Positions 1 to 7,491 of a DNA stretch of 25,608 nt are shown here, in pieces. The notes under the pieces are model-generated. The model was not told the DNA's origin. It saw only the letters and a program-made list of their open reading frames with translations, and made no database searches. The stretch comes from JBBSEZ01 sp038239195 (GTDB taxonomy: Bacteria; Planctomycetota; Planctomycetia; Gemmatales; Gemmataceae): positions 1 to 25,608 of the forward strand of contig JBBSEZ010000095.1 of NCBI GenBank assembly GCA_038239195.1, given 5' to 3'. Each line of letters opens with the position of its first letter. Position 1 is the first letter of the stretch. The translations under genes and the position numbers were made by a program.

Positions 1-471
1 GACGCCGTGGACGGAGCAGCGGAGGGCGGCCTCGGTGCCGGCGAACAGCTCGCGCGAACTGACGAGGGTGGTCTCGTGGGCCTTGGCGAGCAGGATGCTC
101 TTGAGGGCGACCTCGACGGGCTTCTTGCCGAAGAGGCAGCGCACCTTGACCTTGTCGGCCGAGACCTTGAGGGCGCCGAACTCGAAGCGATGCTGGGGGC
201 CATCGGCGGGGGCGACGGCGCGTGCGGAGCGGGCCAGCACCTTGCCGTCGGGCCCGACGAGCTCGACGGCGAGGTCGCCGGTGGCGCCGGGGAGGTCGAT
301 GTTGAGGATGACCTTGTCGGTGGTCTGGAAGCCGGCGGTCGCCCTGGGCGCCGCGGCCGCGTGGGCCTCGGGGCCGGGGGAGCTGAGGAAAAAGAGCCCG
401 AACAGCCCCGTGAGCCCCGCAGCGAGGGCGATCGTGCGGCCCGAGACAAGGCAGCAACAGCGACCTGGCAT
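1..471 (-). CDS. secreted protein, N-terminal part (gene continues past the left edge)
   Basis: The first 157 codons of a minus-strand gene are present; the rest lies outside the window. The ATG at 471 has a strong ribosome binding site (GGAGGTG, 5 bases upstream). Residues about 1-40 form a signal peptide: a basic start, a hydrophobic stretch around LAAGLTGLFGLFFLS, and an AHAAAA cleavage region. The mature part reads as beta-sandwich-like sequence (KVILNIDLPGATGDLAVEL, VGPDGKVLA). It ends in a stretch (SSRELFAGTEAALRCSVHG) that reminds me of the N-terminal domains of planctomycete alpha-2-macroglobulin/MG2-type surface proteins. Export is well supported. The macroglobulin assignment is inference from a short partial sequence and could be wrong. 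Confidence 0.8.
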   Translation of the reverse strand, partial: MPGRCCCLVSGRTIALAAGLTGLFGLFFLSSPGPEAHAAAAPRATAGFQTTDKVILNIDLPGATGDLAVELVGPDGKVLARSARAVAPADGPQHRFEFGALKVSADKVKVRCLFGKKPVEVALKSILLAKAHETTLVSSRELFAGTEAALRCSVHGV

Positions 472-742
472 GGACACCTCCGAGTCAGCGATGATGGCGA
501 AAGCGTGGCATCACTGTAACAGACGAGAGAGGGGGCGGAAAGTTGTGCAAAGGAGGCGCCCTGCTCTCGCTGGCTCCTTCCCCACAATGCGAAAGGACAG
601 GTGTCGGGCGGCCCGTCCGGTCTGCTCCGCTCCCACGATCAGGATGCGGCCGTCCGCCGGTGTCGAGAGCAGTTGTTCGGCGGCTTGGCGCAGACAGGAG
701 AGGAAGGGGTGGCCCCGGAGATGGGGGCATGAGCAGGCAGAG

Positions 743-782
743 TTGCTGTGCAAATTGCTGTGCAAATCGGTCACGCCCCCCC
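743..782 (+). repeat. tandem 12-mer TTGCTGTGCAAA x2 plus dispersed repeat
   Basis: TTGCTGTGCAAA occurs twice head to tail (743-754, 755-766) and is followed by TCGGTCACGCCCCCC. The block CTGTGCAAATCG(G/T)TCACGCCCCCC recurs at 1022-1046, just before the RepA-like gene. It could be an iteron-like binding site or the scar of a duplicated edge. Confidence 0.6.
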
Positions 783-1021
783 TGCGGTTCGTACCTGCTT
801 CGCACCCATTCTGAACCATTTCGGACGGACCGCCCCGCCGACGTCGCCGGGCTGGCCGTGCGGGCCGCCGGCGCCGTGGACCTTGACTTCTTCAGCGAGC
901 GGGCCAAAGCCCCTGCGGGCAGGCCCACGCTGGTGGAGTTGGGCTCATCGACGACCTGACCGAATTGCCATCGCGACATGGTGAACGAAGGTATACAATG
1001 AATTCTTGTGGAGAGAGAGTT

Positions 1022-1046
1022 TCTGTGCAAATCGTTCACGCCCCCC
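1022..1046 (+). repeat. second copy of the CTGTGCAAATCG repeat
   Basis: It matches 757-781 with two differences (T for G at the first base, and T for G in TCGTTCACG). It ends 11 bases before the preferred start codon of the RepA-like ATPase, so it may be part of that gene's 5' control region. Confidence 0.55.
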
Positions 1047-1057
1047 CCGAGGTGCCC

Positions 1058-2167
1058 ATGAGCACCGAGCCGCCCCGCTCTTCGAGCGAGCCCTTGACGC
1101 TGCAACCGCTTCGGCCAGGCGAACTGGCCAGCGCCGGCGAGCCCGGCCTGTCCTGGCTGTGGGATGGCTACCTGGCACCGGGCAAGGTCACGGCCCTGAT
1201 CAGCCCGCCGAAGTCGGGCAAAACGACGCTCCTCTCCCACCTGCTGGCGCGCTCCGCTCAGGGCGGACTGCTGGCGGGCCGGGCGGTTGCCCCAGGCCGG
1301 GCCCTCGTCGTCTCCGAAGAAGCCGCGTCCGACTGGGGCTCCCGCTGTCGGCACCTCACCGTGGGGGAGAACGTCCAGTTCCTCTGTCGCCCCTTCCAGG
1401 GCGCTCGCCCCAGCGACGCCCAGTGGTTCGACATGGTCGCCGGCCTGGAAGAACTGCACCGCCAGGAGGCGCTGGGCCTGGTGGTGCTCGACGCGCTGGC
1501 CACCTTGCTCCCCGGCTGTGCCGAGACGTGCGCCCCGAAGCTGCTCGACTGCCTGTTGCCGCTCCAGGCCCTGGCGAGCCGCGGCCCCGCCCTGTGGCTG
1601 CTGCACCACCCCGCCAAGGGGAAACGCGCCGACGGCCAGGCGGCGCGCGGCTCCGGCGCCCTGACCGGCCTCGCGGACGTCGTCATGGAGCTGAGCTGCG
1701 TCCGCCGCGCCCGCAGCCGCGACCGTCGCCGCCGCATCTGCGCCTACTCGCGCTACGCCGAGACGCCGCGTCACCTCATCGTCGAGCTCAACGCCGACGG
1801 CACCGACTACCTGGTGCGAACTGACGCCATCGGCTCCCCCCTCGCGCAACCCTGGCCGGAGATGCACTACGTCCTGGCCCAGGCGACCGATAAGCTCACC
1901 CAGCAAACGATCCTCGAACGCTGGCCGGTCGAGGGAGACGCGCCGGACCGCTCGACGCTGTCGCGGCGGCTGAAACGGGCCACGCAGCAGGGCGTGATCT
2001 GCTGCTCGGGCAGCGGCTATCGCGGCGACGCCTTCCTCTACTGGCTCCCCGGCCGCGAGCCCCTGCTCTGGCCCGGCGACCGCGCCAGCGAGCAGGAGAA
2101 GCAAGCCTGGAGGGACCGCTGCGCGGAGCATTATCGCACGCTGCGCGAGCAGTCGGCATCAACGTGA
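1058..2167 (+). CDS. RepA/AAA_25-like P-loop ATPase with C-terminal winged-helix-like region
   Basis: A 369-residue cytoplasmic ATPase of the RecA-fold RepA type (helicase/DnaB-like fold used by plasmid RepA and related element-borne proteins). The Walker A is SPPKSGKTT at residues 49-57, with Ser in place of the first Gly. Walker B is LGLVVLDAL with its Asp near residue 145. LLHHPAKGK lies near 180-190, followed by the ARGSGALTG motif typical of this family. The last ~95 residues (TQQTILERWP, TLSRRLKRATQQG) look like a winged helix that binds DNA. I prefer the ATG at 1058, preceded by GAGGTGCCC; in-frame TTG 965 and ATG 998 lie in repeat sequence. No replication origin, primase or integrase is visible nearby. 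The 3' end is duplicated at 24374-24670. The fold is fairly certain, the role unknown. Confidence 0.85.
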   Translation: MSTEPPRSSSEPLTLQPLRPGELASAGEPGLSWLWDGYLAPGKVTALISPPKSGKTTLLSHLLARSAQGGLLAGRAVAPGRALVVSEEAASDWGSRCRHLTVGENVQFLCRPFQGARPSDAQWFDMVAGLEELHRQEALGLVVLDALATLLPGCAETCAPKLLDCLLPLQALASRGPALWLLHHPAKGKRADGQAARGSGALTGLADVVMELSCVRRARSRDRRRRICAYSRYAETPRHLIVELNADGTDYLVRTDAIGSPLAQPWPEMHYVLAQATDKLTQQTILERWPVEGDAPDRSTLSRRLKRATQQGVICCSGSGYRGDAFLYWLPGREPLLWPGDRASEQEKQAWRDRCAEHYRTLREQSAST

Positions 2168-2188
2168 TTGGCCGTCGGCGCCGCCGAT
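1892..2188 (+). repeat. 297-bp direct repeat, copy 1 (3' end of RepA-like gene)
   Basis: This block covers the last ~91 codons, stop codon and 21 bases after the RepA-like gene. It reappears in the same orientation at 24374-24670 with no indels and about 14 substitutions by eye (roughly 95% identity). The offset is constant at 22,482 bases. Confidence 0.95.
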
Positions 2189-2205
2189 ACGAGTCGCCCG
2201 AAACT

Positions 2206-2232
2206 GCTTCGGTGTGTCGGACCGATGCGCGC
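2206..2232 (-). repeat. REP-like element GCTTCGGTGTGTCGGACC
   Basis: This 27-base sequence matches 17469-17495 with a single difference, and matches 17427-17453 more loosely. It starts 17 bases after the end of the 297-bp repeat. I read it as a dispersed extragenic element. Confidence 0.6.
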
Positions 2233-2522
2233 AAGGTCTAGGCCGGCAACCTCCCGGAATGCTGCCGGAATCTGCAATGTACCAAGAACGAGGGGGTGAA
2301 GATGAAGATCATCGACAGGCGATTGGCTCCCGTCAGCCGCCCCACTTCCGGTCCTTGGCGAGGGGCAGGCTGGTCGGGTTGGTTCGGTGGTGACGATTAG
2401 GACGGGAAGGAAGCGTCCGGGGGCTTTACTTCCCTGATACAACCTACATTCCGCTATATGGCCGACAGGGTTTCTAATGAATTATTAATCCCTCTCAAAC
2501 ATCCCCAATTAGCTCCGCCGAG

Positions 2523-2655
2523 TCATCCTAAGCAGGGCGCCACCCCGATGTCGGACACGTCACTGTGGAACTCCTCCACGATGGCGAATAGGCCACCCGT
2601 GCGTTGCTCGTCAGAGTAGGTGCGCGGGCCCTTCTTGTCAATCAGGCACTTGACA
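2523..2655 (-). pseudogene. unrecognised coding-like fragment cut off at the hairpin
   Basis: The minus strand reads as plausible protein (VKCLIDKKGPRTYSDEQRT, then LFAIVEEFHSDVSD) and stops at a TGA at 2523-2525. Its 5' side runs directly into the 22-bp inverted repeat at 2656-2714, and no start codon with a ribosome binding site is present. Acidic, mixed-charge composition suggests real former coding sequence rather than a chance frame. I do not recognise the family. It may be the 3' end of a gene truncated by insertion of the palindrome or by a deletion next to it. Confidence 0.3.
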
Positions 2656-2714
2656 GATAAAAATACTTGGGCGGGCTGGCCCCTTGCTCGTGAGCCCGCC
2701 CAAGTATTTTTATC
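2656..2714. repeat. perfect 22-bp inverted repeat; possible bidirectional terminator or small mobile palindrome
   Basis: Left arm 2656-2677 (GATAAAAATACTTGGGCGGG + CT) and right arm 2693-2714 are exact reverse complements around a 15-base loop. Each strand has a GC-rich stem centre with an A-run before it and a T-run after it, as in a bidirectional intrinsic terminator. No intact gene ends next to it, so a MITE-like or REP-like origin is equally possible. Confidence 0.85.
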
Positions 2715-2885
2715 CACCCAAAACCCTCCGTTATTATCCTGCTATGGTAGCCAGCGAGCAATCGCCCATTGCCGCGAGGATGCCATGACTAGCTCCGCTG
2801 CGTCGGCACGGCGACAACTTGAGCATCTGCGTCTTGCGCCGGCCGCGACGCTGACGCGAGGGCCGGGCCGAAGGACGAAGCAGGG

Positions 2886-3107
2886 TGGCTCGCCAGCGAC
2901 GATCCGTCCGCCATGCTGGGCGCCCTGCTCGCGGACCGGCACCTCAACCTGCCGGTCCGCGGCCAGCCGATCAGGGAAGCAAGTGTTGAGCGCGTTCCCC
3001 ACGGAACAGGCTCACCACTTACCCGAGCAAGAGCGGAGCCTGGAGGGGTTGTCGCTGACGGAGGCGCTCCCAAATACGACGTTGTGTCGTATTTGCGATG
3101 CTGCTGA
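2886..3107 (+). pseudogene. remnant of a planctomycete hypothetical gene
   Basis: The frame starting at 2886 reads GWLASDDPSAMLGALLADR, which resembles the N-terminus of a short planctomycete family I know as beginning '(E)WLA..DP..ML..L'. The expected continuation rich in Cys and Arg does not follow, the sequence becomes nondescript and it stops at 3105-3107 inside a palindrome. No convincing start with a ribosome binding site precedes it. The family link is from memory and weak. Confidence 0.25.
3071..3095. repeat. 10-bp perfect palindrome with 5-base loop
   Basis: CAAATACGAC and GTCGTATTTG flank GTTGT. The stem is AT-rich compared with its surroundings. There is no T-run, so it is a weak terminator candidate; an operator or insertion scar is also possible. 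Confidence 0.6.
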
Positions 3108-3405
3108 TGACGAGCTGGAGCCTGCGCTGCGCGAGTCCCTCGACGGCGAGGGTAGCGGGGTGGAGGGCGCCCTGGCGGCGGAACTGGTCCGGCGGGCGCG
3201 CGACGCCTAGAACGCCCTGGATGCCTATGGGGCCTGCCTGAGCTTCGTGCCGGGCCCCGGCGGCCCGCGCCCGCCGCGTGGCGCGGCGTAGGGTGGTGGT
3301 TGTCCCGGGGCCGTGGCGCTCCCACCGCCGGAGCCCCGTTCTCCTTCTCACCGCGGGCGCCTTCGGGTAGGATCGTGGGCAGCCCGCCCCGAACCCGGAG
3401 GCCCC

Positions 3406-3852
3406 ATGCGCCGGATCGCGCTGCTGCTCATGTTGGCTACCCTTTCGCTGGCCTTCGCGCCCGCGCCGCTACCGAGCCCCGACCCGGGCAAGGACGACCT
3501 GAAGCGGATGCAAGGCCCCTGGGCCATCGCCTCCGACTACACCGACGGCGTGTTGGCGCGGCCCTTGGGCCTCCGGGTGGTCATCTCGCCAACACGCCTC
3601 ACCTTCTTCCTCGGCGCGGCCCCGACACAAGCGTGGGCCATCACCCTCGACGCCAAGGCGAAGCCGAAGGCCCTCGACATGAGGCTGGACGACAAGAGCG
3701 GTCAGCCGGGCAGGCTGCTTGAGGCCGTTTACGCATTCGAGGGCGACGCGCTGAAGCTCTCCTTCAACGACAACTGGGGCAAGCGGCCCGCCGACCTCGC
3801 CGGGAAGGGACCGTCGCGCCGCCTCCTCGTGCTCCGGCGAGAGAAGCGCTGA
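3406..3852 (+). CDS. secreted TIGR03067-domain protein
   Basis: A 148-residue exported protein of the TIGR03067 family, a planctomycete-expanded domain of unknown function. The start at 3406 has GGAGG 4 bases upstream and gives a clean signal peptide (MRRIALLLMLATLSLAFAPA). The mature part shows the usual family pattern: a DLKRMQGPWAIAS segment near residue 30, a middle strand with KPKALDMRL near 87-95, and a C-terminal VYAFEGDALKLSF segment. The next gene begins 8 bases after the stop, so the two were probably co-transcribed. The family call is good; the biochemical role is unknown. Confidence 0.85.
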   Translation: MRRIALLLMLATLSLAFAPAPLPSPDPGKDDLKRMQGPWAIASDYTDGVLARPLGLRVVISPTRLTFFLGAAPTQAWAITLDAKAKPKALDMRLDDKSGQPGRLLEAVYAFEGDALKLSFNDNWGKRPADLAGKGPSRRLLVLRREKR

Positions 3853-3860
3853 GGCCTGCC

Positions 3861-4484
3861 ATGCCCACGCCCGCCCCCAAGCTGCTGGGCACCTACGAGG
3901 CGCCCCTGTTCGCCTACGGCCAGACGGTGCGGTGCGCGGTGCGCGGCGCCGTGGTGGTCGTGGGGCTGTCGGCCGCCCCCATCCCCTGGCCGGTCGGCCG
4001 CCCGGACCGGGCCCGGCCGCGCAACTGCCTGGTCGTCTACGGCGGGCTGGCCGCGGCCCTCCGCCGGGAGAGCACGTTGGCCGTGGCGCACTGGTGGGGC
4101 GTCGGCGAGAATACCGTCTGGCGCTGGCGGAAGGCCCTCGGGCTGACAGGCGTCGTGACCGAGGGGAGCAAACTCCTCCTCCGGCAGACGGCGGCATCGC
4201 CGGGGAGCAAGGCCGCCCTGGCGAGGGCGCAGGCAAAGTCGCGCGACCCCGAGCAGGACCGGACAAGACACGCCCGCATCTCGGCGGGCAAGTGAGGCAA
4301 GCGCCAGCGCCCCCGGAAGGTCGGCCCCGAGGGTGGGCCGGGGAAGAGCTGGACGCCGGCCGAGGACGCCCTCTTCGCCGAATGGGGCGATGCCGAGGTG
4401 GCGCGCAGGGCCGGGCGAACGGAGGGCGCCGTGTGGGCGCGGCGATGCGAACTGGCCGGGAAGAAGCGGGATGCTCGGCGGTGA
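3861..4484 (+). pseudogene. DNA-binding-like planctomycete protein interrupted by an in-frame TGA
   Basis: The first 144 codons carry the core of a planctomycete family with a helix-turn-helix-like segment (VAHWWGVGENTVWRWRKALG, about residues 74-93). A TGA at 4293-4295 stops translation. The same frame then continues for 62 codons and encodes what looks like a missing C-terminal SANT/Myb-like half (WTPAEDALFAEWGDAEVARR) up to TGA 4482-4484. The sequence around the stop (ISAGK-stop-GKRQ) matches a KRGK-like stretch, so one C-to-T change (CGA to TGA) would explain it. GAGG lies 6 bases before the ATG. Either a pseudogene, a read-through gene, or a truncated yet functional protein. Confidence 0.7.
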
Positions 4485-4906
4485 GGAGGCGCTCGCCGAT
4501 GGCGCAGGAGCCTTGATGAGGTGTTCCACGCCCCTCCCGCGCCGGCGATTGTAAGGCCCCATTCCCGCCACCACCCTTGGCCCCGGACAAGGCCTCCCCC
4601 TCTTCTTCCATTGCTGTGAACGGCCCTCTCTCAAAGAAAACCGTTCTGTGACCGGCGGATTGGCGCTTGTCCGGGGACGGCGGGGCGCCCACAATAGTGC
4701 TCGAGAGAAGCCAGGGGCGAGGGGGGCGAAACCTTCCTCACGGGAGACCGTAGCTGGGCGAATCGTTGCGGTTGCAGGACAGGCGCGGCACTATCGCCGC
4801 CCCCGGTGCCGAACTTGAGCCCGGTGGCATTTCGTGCGTGCAGGGCCCACTTCCCACCCGCCGCGGCGGCAGGTGGGCGGGGTCGTTCGGCAACAGAGGG
4901 GATGGC
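4485..4906. other. intergenic region with nested inverted repeats
   Basis: I see no gene. An 11-bp perfect inverted repeat (CCCCGGACAAG at 4581-4591, CTTGTCCGGGG at 4666-4676) encloses a smaller one (GAACGG at 4618-4623, CCGTTC at 4641-4646). This resembles a folded RNA or palindromic element. The next gene starts at 4907. Confidence 0.5.
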
Positions 4907-5665
4907 ATGATGCGTGAGACGGGCCAACGATTTCTGATCGCTCTTTCGCTGCTCAATTTGGTCGCTGTCGGCTTCCTCCTGGCGCTCGTCTGGCGCTCGC
5001 GGCAGGACGCCCCCGCCGGCACGGCAGACTTGCACGCACGCGTGCGCATCGTCGATGAAGGCAAAATCTATTCTACGATCAACCTGACGGACACCCTCAA
5101 GTGGCCCAGTTCAGACATCAGGAACAAGGCCGGTTCCGTGGCCTGGAATGGATGGAAGCCGAAGTACGGGGACGAAGGGACCATTGTCGGAAGCGCCCTT
5201 TACCCGGACACGGCCGACCTGATCCACATTCTCCGGGTCGGGGACCATTACGTTCCCGTCGCCGCCACCGGCATTGAAGTAATCACCGAACAGGGGAAAG
5301 AGCGACAGGCGAAGTCGGACAAGGAGCGCTTGCAGCGTGCCTGGAAGGTCGTCTACGCGCAAAGAGACGGGAGGTCGATACGGTTCCCCGGGAAGCCCAA
5401 AGCAACCTTCTCCGAAGACAAGCTCGTGCTGAAGGGCATCCTCGGCCAGGAGGAACTGAAGGCCCAATTCGTACTTGACGAACGAACAAGCCCGAAAGCG
5501 ATAACCCTGACGGTCGAGTTTCGCGGTGACACCGGTCGGCTTGAGGGCATCTACTCGCTGGAGAATGACGTTCTCCAGTTGTGCCTGGCAGACCGCCTTG
5601 CGCCGCGGCCGGCGGGGTTCACGACCCAGGGCACCAAGCAACATCTTCTGGTGTTTACGCGATGA
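4907..5665 (+). CDS. membrane-anchored TIGR03067-domain protein
   Basis: A 252-residue protein. The ATG at 4907 is preceded by AGAGGGG at a good distance; a second ATG follows at once. Residues about 8-27 (FLIALSLLNLVAVGFLLALV) are a transmembrane anchor or uncleaved signal. A middle region of about 90 residues (ARVRIVDEGKIYSTIN) is unrecognised. The C-terminal half is a TIGR03067 domain: ERLQRAWKVVYAQRDG, then a KATFSEDKLVLKG strand, the KAITLTV segment and RLEGIYSLENDVLQLCLAD. It is the second TIGR03067 gene in 2 kb, but the sequence differs strongly from the first, so not a recent tandem duplicate. Function unknown. Confidence 0.85.
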   Translation: MMRETGQRFLIALSLLNLVAVGFLLALVWRSRQDAPAGTADLHARVRIVDEGKIYSTINLTDTLKWPSSDIRNKAGSVAWNGWKPKYGDEGTIVGSALYPDTADLIHILRVGDHYVPVAATGIEVITEQGKERQAKSDKERLQRAWKVVYAQRDGRSIRFPGKPKATFSEDKLVLKGILGQEELKAQFVLDERTSPKAITLTVEFRGDTGRLEGIYSLENDVLQLCLADRLAPRPAGFTTQGTKQHLLVFTR

Positions 5666-5733
5666 ACGTCAGCAGTTGCCGTGCCGAGCCGGGCGACGCA
5701 CCCAAACGCTGCGGCATTTTGCGGTTTCAGCGT

Positions 5734-6402
5734 TCACCGCCTGATCGCCCGCCACGACAGGTGAGCATCGCCCTTGAGGTGGCCGGCCCAATGAGGGGGG
5801 CCCTGCAAGGGTGAGGTGGCCAGGCGGGGCGGAGGAGCGAGCATTTCGCGCACGGGGAGTTGAAGCGCAACCATCTTGTGAGGAGGGTGTGAATGCTGAT
5901 CGATCCGAAGCGGGGCCGGCAGGAAAAAGCCGGGCCTGGCCTGGAGCTGCCCGGCCCGCAGGGCCGCGAGGCGTTGCATGGCACTTCCGGCGGCCTTCAC
6001 GAACAAGCCGCCGAACGAAAACAGGGCCTTCTCCTCGTCGAGAGAGAAAAAGGCCTGGGCCTGCGCCAGCCGATTTCCGTGATTGTCCGCAGGCCTTCCG
6101 TCTTCCCGGACAACCAGGTCGAGGATTAATCGCGAGTTGTCGAAAAGGGCCACGTCCTCTTCCGACAGCACCCACCTCGCCCCCAGCGACTCGAGCAAAC
6201 GCGACGCGCACCGCCCCTCCCTCAAGTGCCGCTTCGCGGCTTCGGGCGTCAACACCTCGCCCGGCCGACTGAGTTCCAGCCCCGCCCTGTACGTCACGTA
6301 CACGGCGTGGTACTGAAGGCCCCAGTACAGGACGTAGCCCGACACGACACAAACGGAAAGGCACGCGCTTCGCTTTGCCCAACGGTACACCAAACAGTCC
6401 AC
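5734..6402 (-). CDS. membrane-anchored hypothetical protein (possibly the C-terminal half of a split gene)
   Basis: A 222-codon ORF beginning at a GTG (6402). Residues about 12-35 (SACLSVCVVSGYVLYWGLQY) form one transmembrane helix. The remainder is soluble and charged (TPEAAKRHLREGRCASRLL, WVLSEEDVALFDNSRLIL) and is not a family I recognise. It lies in exactly the same reading frame as the upstream gene 6442-7119, and only the TAG at 6442-6444 plus 13 codons separate them. The GTG has no clear ribosome binding site. It may therefore be a second cistron coupled to the first, or the tail of one protein interrupted by a nonsense codon. Confidence 0.6.
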   Translation of the reverse strand: MDCLVYRWAKRSACLSVCVVSGYVLYWGLQYHAVYVTYRAGLELSRPGEVLTPEAAKRHLREGRCASRLLESLGARWVLSEEDVALFDNSRLILDLVVREDGRPADNHGNRLAQAQAFFSLDEEKALFSFGGLFVKAAGSAMQRLAALRAGQLQARPGFFLPAPLRIDQHSHPPHKMVALQLPVREMLAPPPRLATSPLQGPPHWAGHLKGDAHLSWRAIRR

Positions 6403-6441
6403 CGCCGGCGAGAGGGCAGAGGGCCAGGTGTGGCTCGCCTC

Positions 6442-7119
6442 CTACGCCAACGAAAAGGCCCAGGAAGCGTCCCCAGGTTGACGTTCCTTGCGCAGTTGCC
6501 ATCCGCCCAGCGCGACCACCCCCCCGACCCCTCCACCCACGGCGATGCCAGCAAGCACGGCGCCGCCAAGAACGAAGCCCGACCGCAAGTGCCAATGGAC
6601 GCCGAGCAAGCCGCCCCAGCAAAGCCCGCCTATGAGACAACTCTCCCCTACTTTTCCGAACCATTCCGACAACGGGAGCAGCGCGCAAACGAGAGGTATC
6701 ACCACCAGGCCAACCTTCAGAAAAAGCAAGCACTCCAGTTCGGCCGCCCAAGAACCGGCCGGCCAGGGCTCGAACGGGACAATCGGCAACAGGCTGAGCA
6801 GGAGACACACGCCAACGAACAGGATCGCTTGCTGCGCGAGCAGGGCCACCGCCCCCAGCACGCCCTCGACTGCCCGCCGCACGACGGCAGCAGCAGGCCT
6901 CGCCGAACTGTAGTGGCACAGGAGAGTGAACGCGGCACACAGCAGCGCCAGCCCCGTGTAGGCGGCGGCCAGCCAGACGAAGAACCATACCGGCGACCCC
7001 CGGCCGGGCCTCAGCATGGTTATCAAGAGGGCGCCCACCAGCCCCGCGATTCCCTGCCCGCACGAAACGAGCCCGACGAGGAGGATCCGGCCGGGGCGCG
7101 GCGGCACGTCACTGGCCAT
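6442..7119 (-). CDS. polytopic membrane protein, unknown function
   Basis: 225 residues, with ATG at 7119 and GGAGG 7 bases upstream. About six hydrophobic segments are visible: ILLVGLVSCGQGIAGLVGAL, VWFFVWLAAAYTGLALLCAA, VLGAVALLAQQAILFVGVCL, LLFLKVGLVVIPLVCALL, an SCLIGGLCWGGLLG stretch and VLGGAVLAGIAVGGGVGG. No catalytic or transporter motif is recognised. It ends in a TAG and the same frame continues into the ORF at 6402. Confidence 0.75.
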   Translation of the reverse strand: MASDVPPRPGRILLVGLVSCGQGIAGLVGALLITMLRPGRGSPVWFFVWLAAAYTGLALLCAAFTLLCHYSSARPAAAVVRRAVEGVLGAVALLAQQAILFVGVCLLLSLLPIVPFEPWPAGSWAAELECLLFLKVGLVVIPLVCALLPLSEWFGKVGESCLIGGLCWGGLLGVHWHLRSGFVLGGAVLAGIAVGGGVGGVVALGGWQLRKERQPGDASWAFSLA

Positions 7120-7491
7120 GCGAGGTCCTCCACAAAAAGCAACTTCCGCCCCGTCATGCCCGCCACCGGGGCAACCGCGCCCTCGGCCCGCGCCCCCGGC
7201 GCGCTCGAGCCGCGTCTGTCCCCGCCTTTCCTGAGAGAAACGAGTATGCCCCGCAAGAGAGAGGCCTTAGCGGCAGTTGAGCGAGGCGGCCTGGGGCGGC
7301 TTCTCTTCCTTCCCGTCACCAGCCCCTTGGTGTTCCAGTCGCATTCACGCGCTGCCCCTCCCCGCCCGGGGCCACTGAAGGAGTCATGTCATCACGTTTC
7401 GTTCGTGTGAGCGACAGGCCACGTCGAGGAGGAGCACGAAGTTGATTAAGCCTGCCGGGGGGGTCGCTGTCAAGCAGAAAGGGGAATGGCT
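7120..7491. other. intergenic region
   Basis: I see no gene, strong hairpin or clear promoter here. It should contain the promoter of the minus-strand membrane genes and the 3' end of the NuiA-like transcript. Confidence 0.4.

Larger units (their letters stand above)
472..1057. other. divergent intergenic region with short repeats
   Basis: No convincing gene is seen between the divergent genes at 471 and 1058. A minus-strand ORF at 511-819 has a short coding-like patch (DGRILIVGAEQTGR) but no ribosome binding site or recognisable family. The region holds a tandem 12-mer and one arm of a dispersed repeat, listed separately. Confidence 0.5.
2189..3405. other. decayed region between RepA-like gene and TIGR03067 gene
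   Basis: About 1.2 kb has no intact gene I can defend. It holds a REP-like copy (2206-2232), an unusually AT-rich patch around 2440-2515, a short minus-strand coding-like fragment (2523-2655), a perfect 22-bp inverted repeat (2656-2714), a plus-strand pseudogene-like stretch (2886-3107) and a 10-bp palindrome (3071-3095). A plus-strand reading frame ends at 3208-3210 with coding-like sequence continuing past its stop (NALDAYGACLSF). Together these look like remnants of several genes. Confidence 0.5.

Noticed and set aside
743..766. CRISPR-like or DnaA-box array
   Set aside because: Only two adjacent 12-mers with no spacers; the sequence does not match the DnaA box consensus well.
965..999. 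TTGCCA ... TATACA as a promoter for the RepA-like gene
   Set aside because: The spacing is over 20 bases, too long for a sigma-70 promoter.
485..2131. 548-codon open frame on the minus strand
   Set aside because: It is antisense to the RepA-like ATPase, whose motifs are clear; the translation is Ala/Gly/Arg-rich without domain character, a common effect of high GC.
4631..5064. minus-strand ORFs opposite the second TIGR03067 gene start
   Set aside because: They lack a ribosome binding site and family features and overlap the signal-anchor coding region of the plus-strand gene.
5669..7063. 464-codon minus-strand open frame
   Set aside because: It is out of frame with the two hydrophobic ORFs that have a good ribosome binding site and transmembrane segments; its translation is Gly/Arg-rich.
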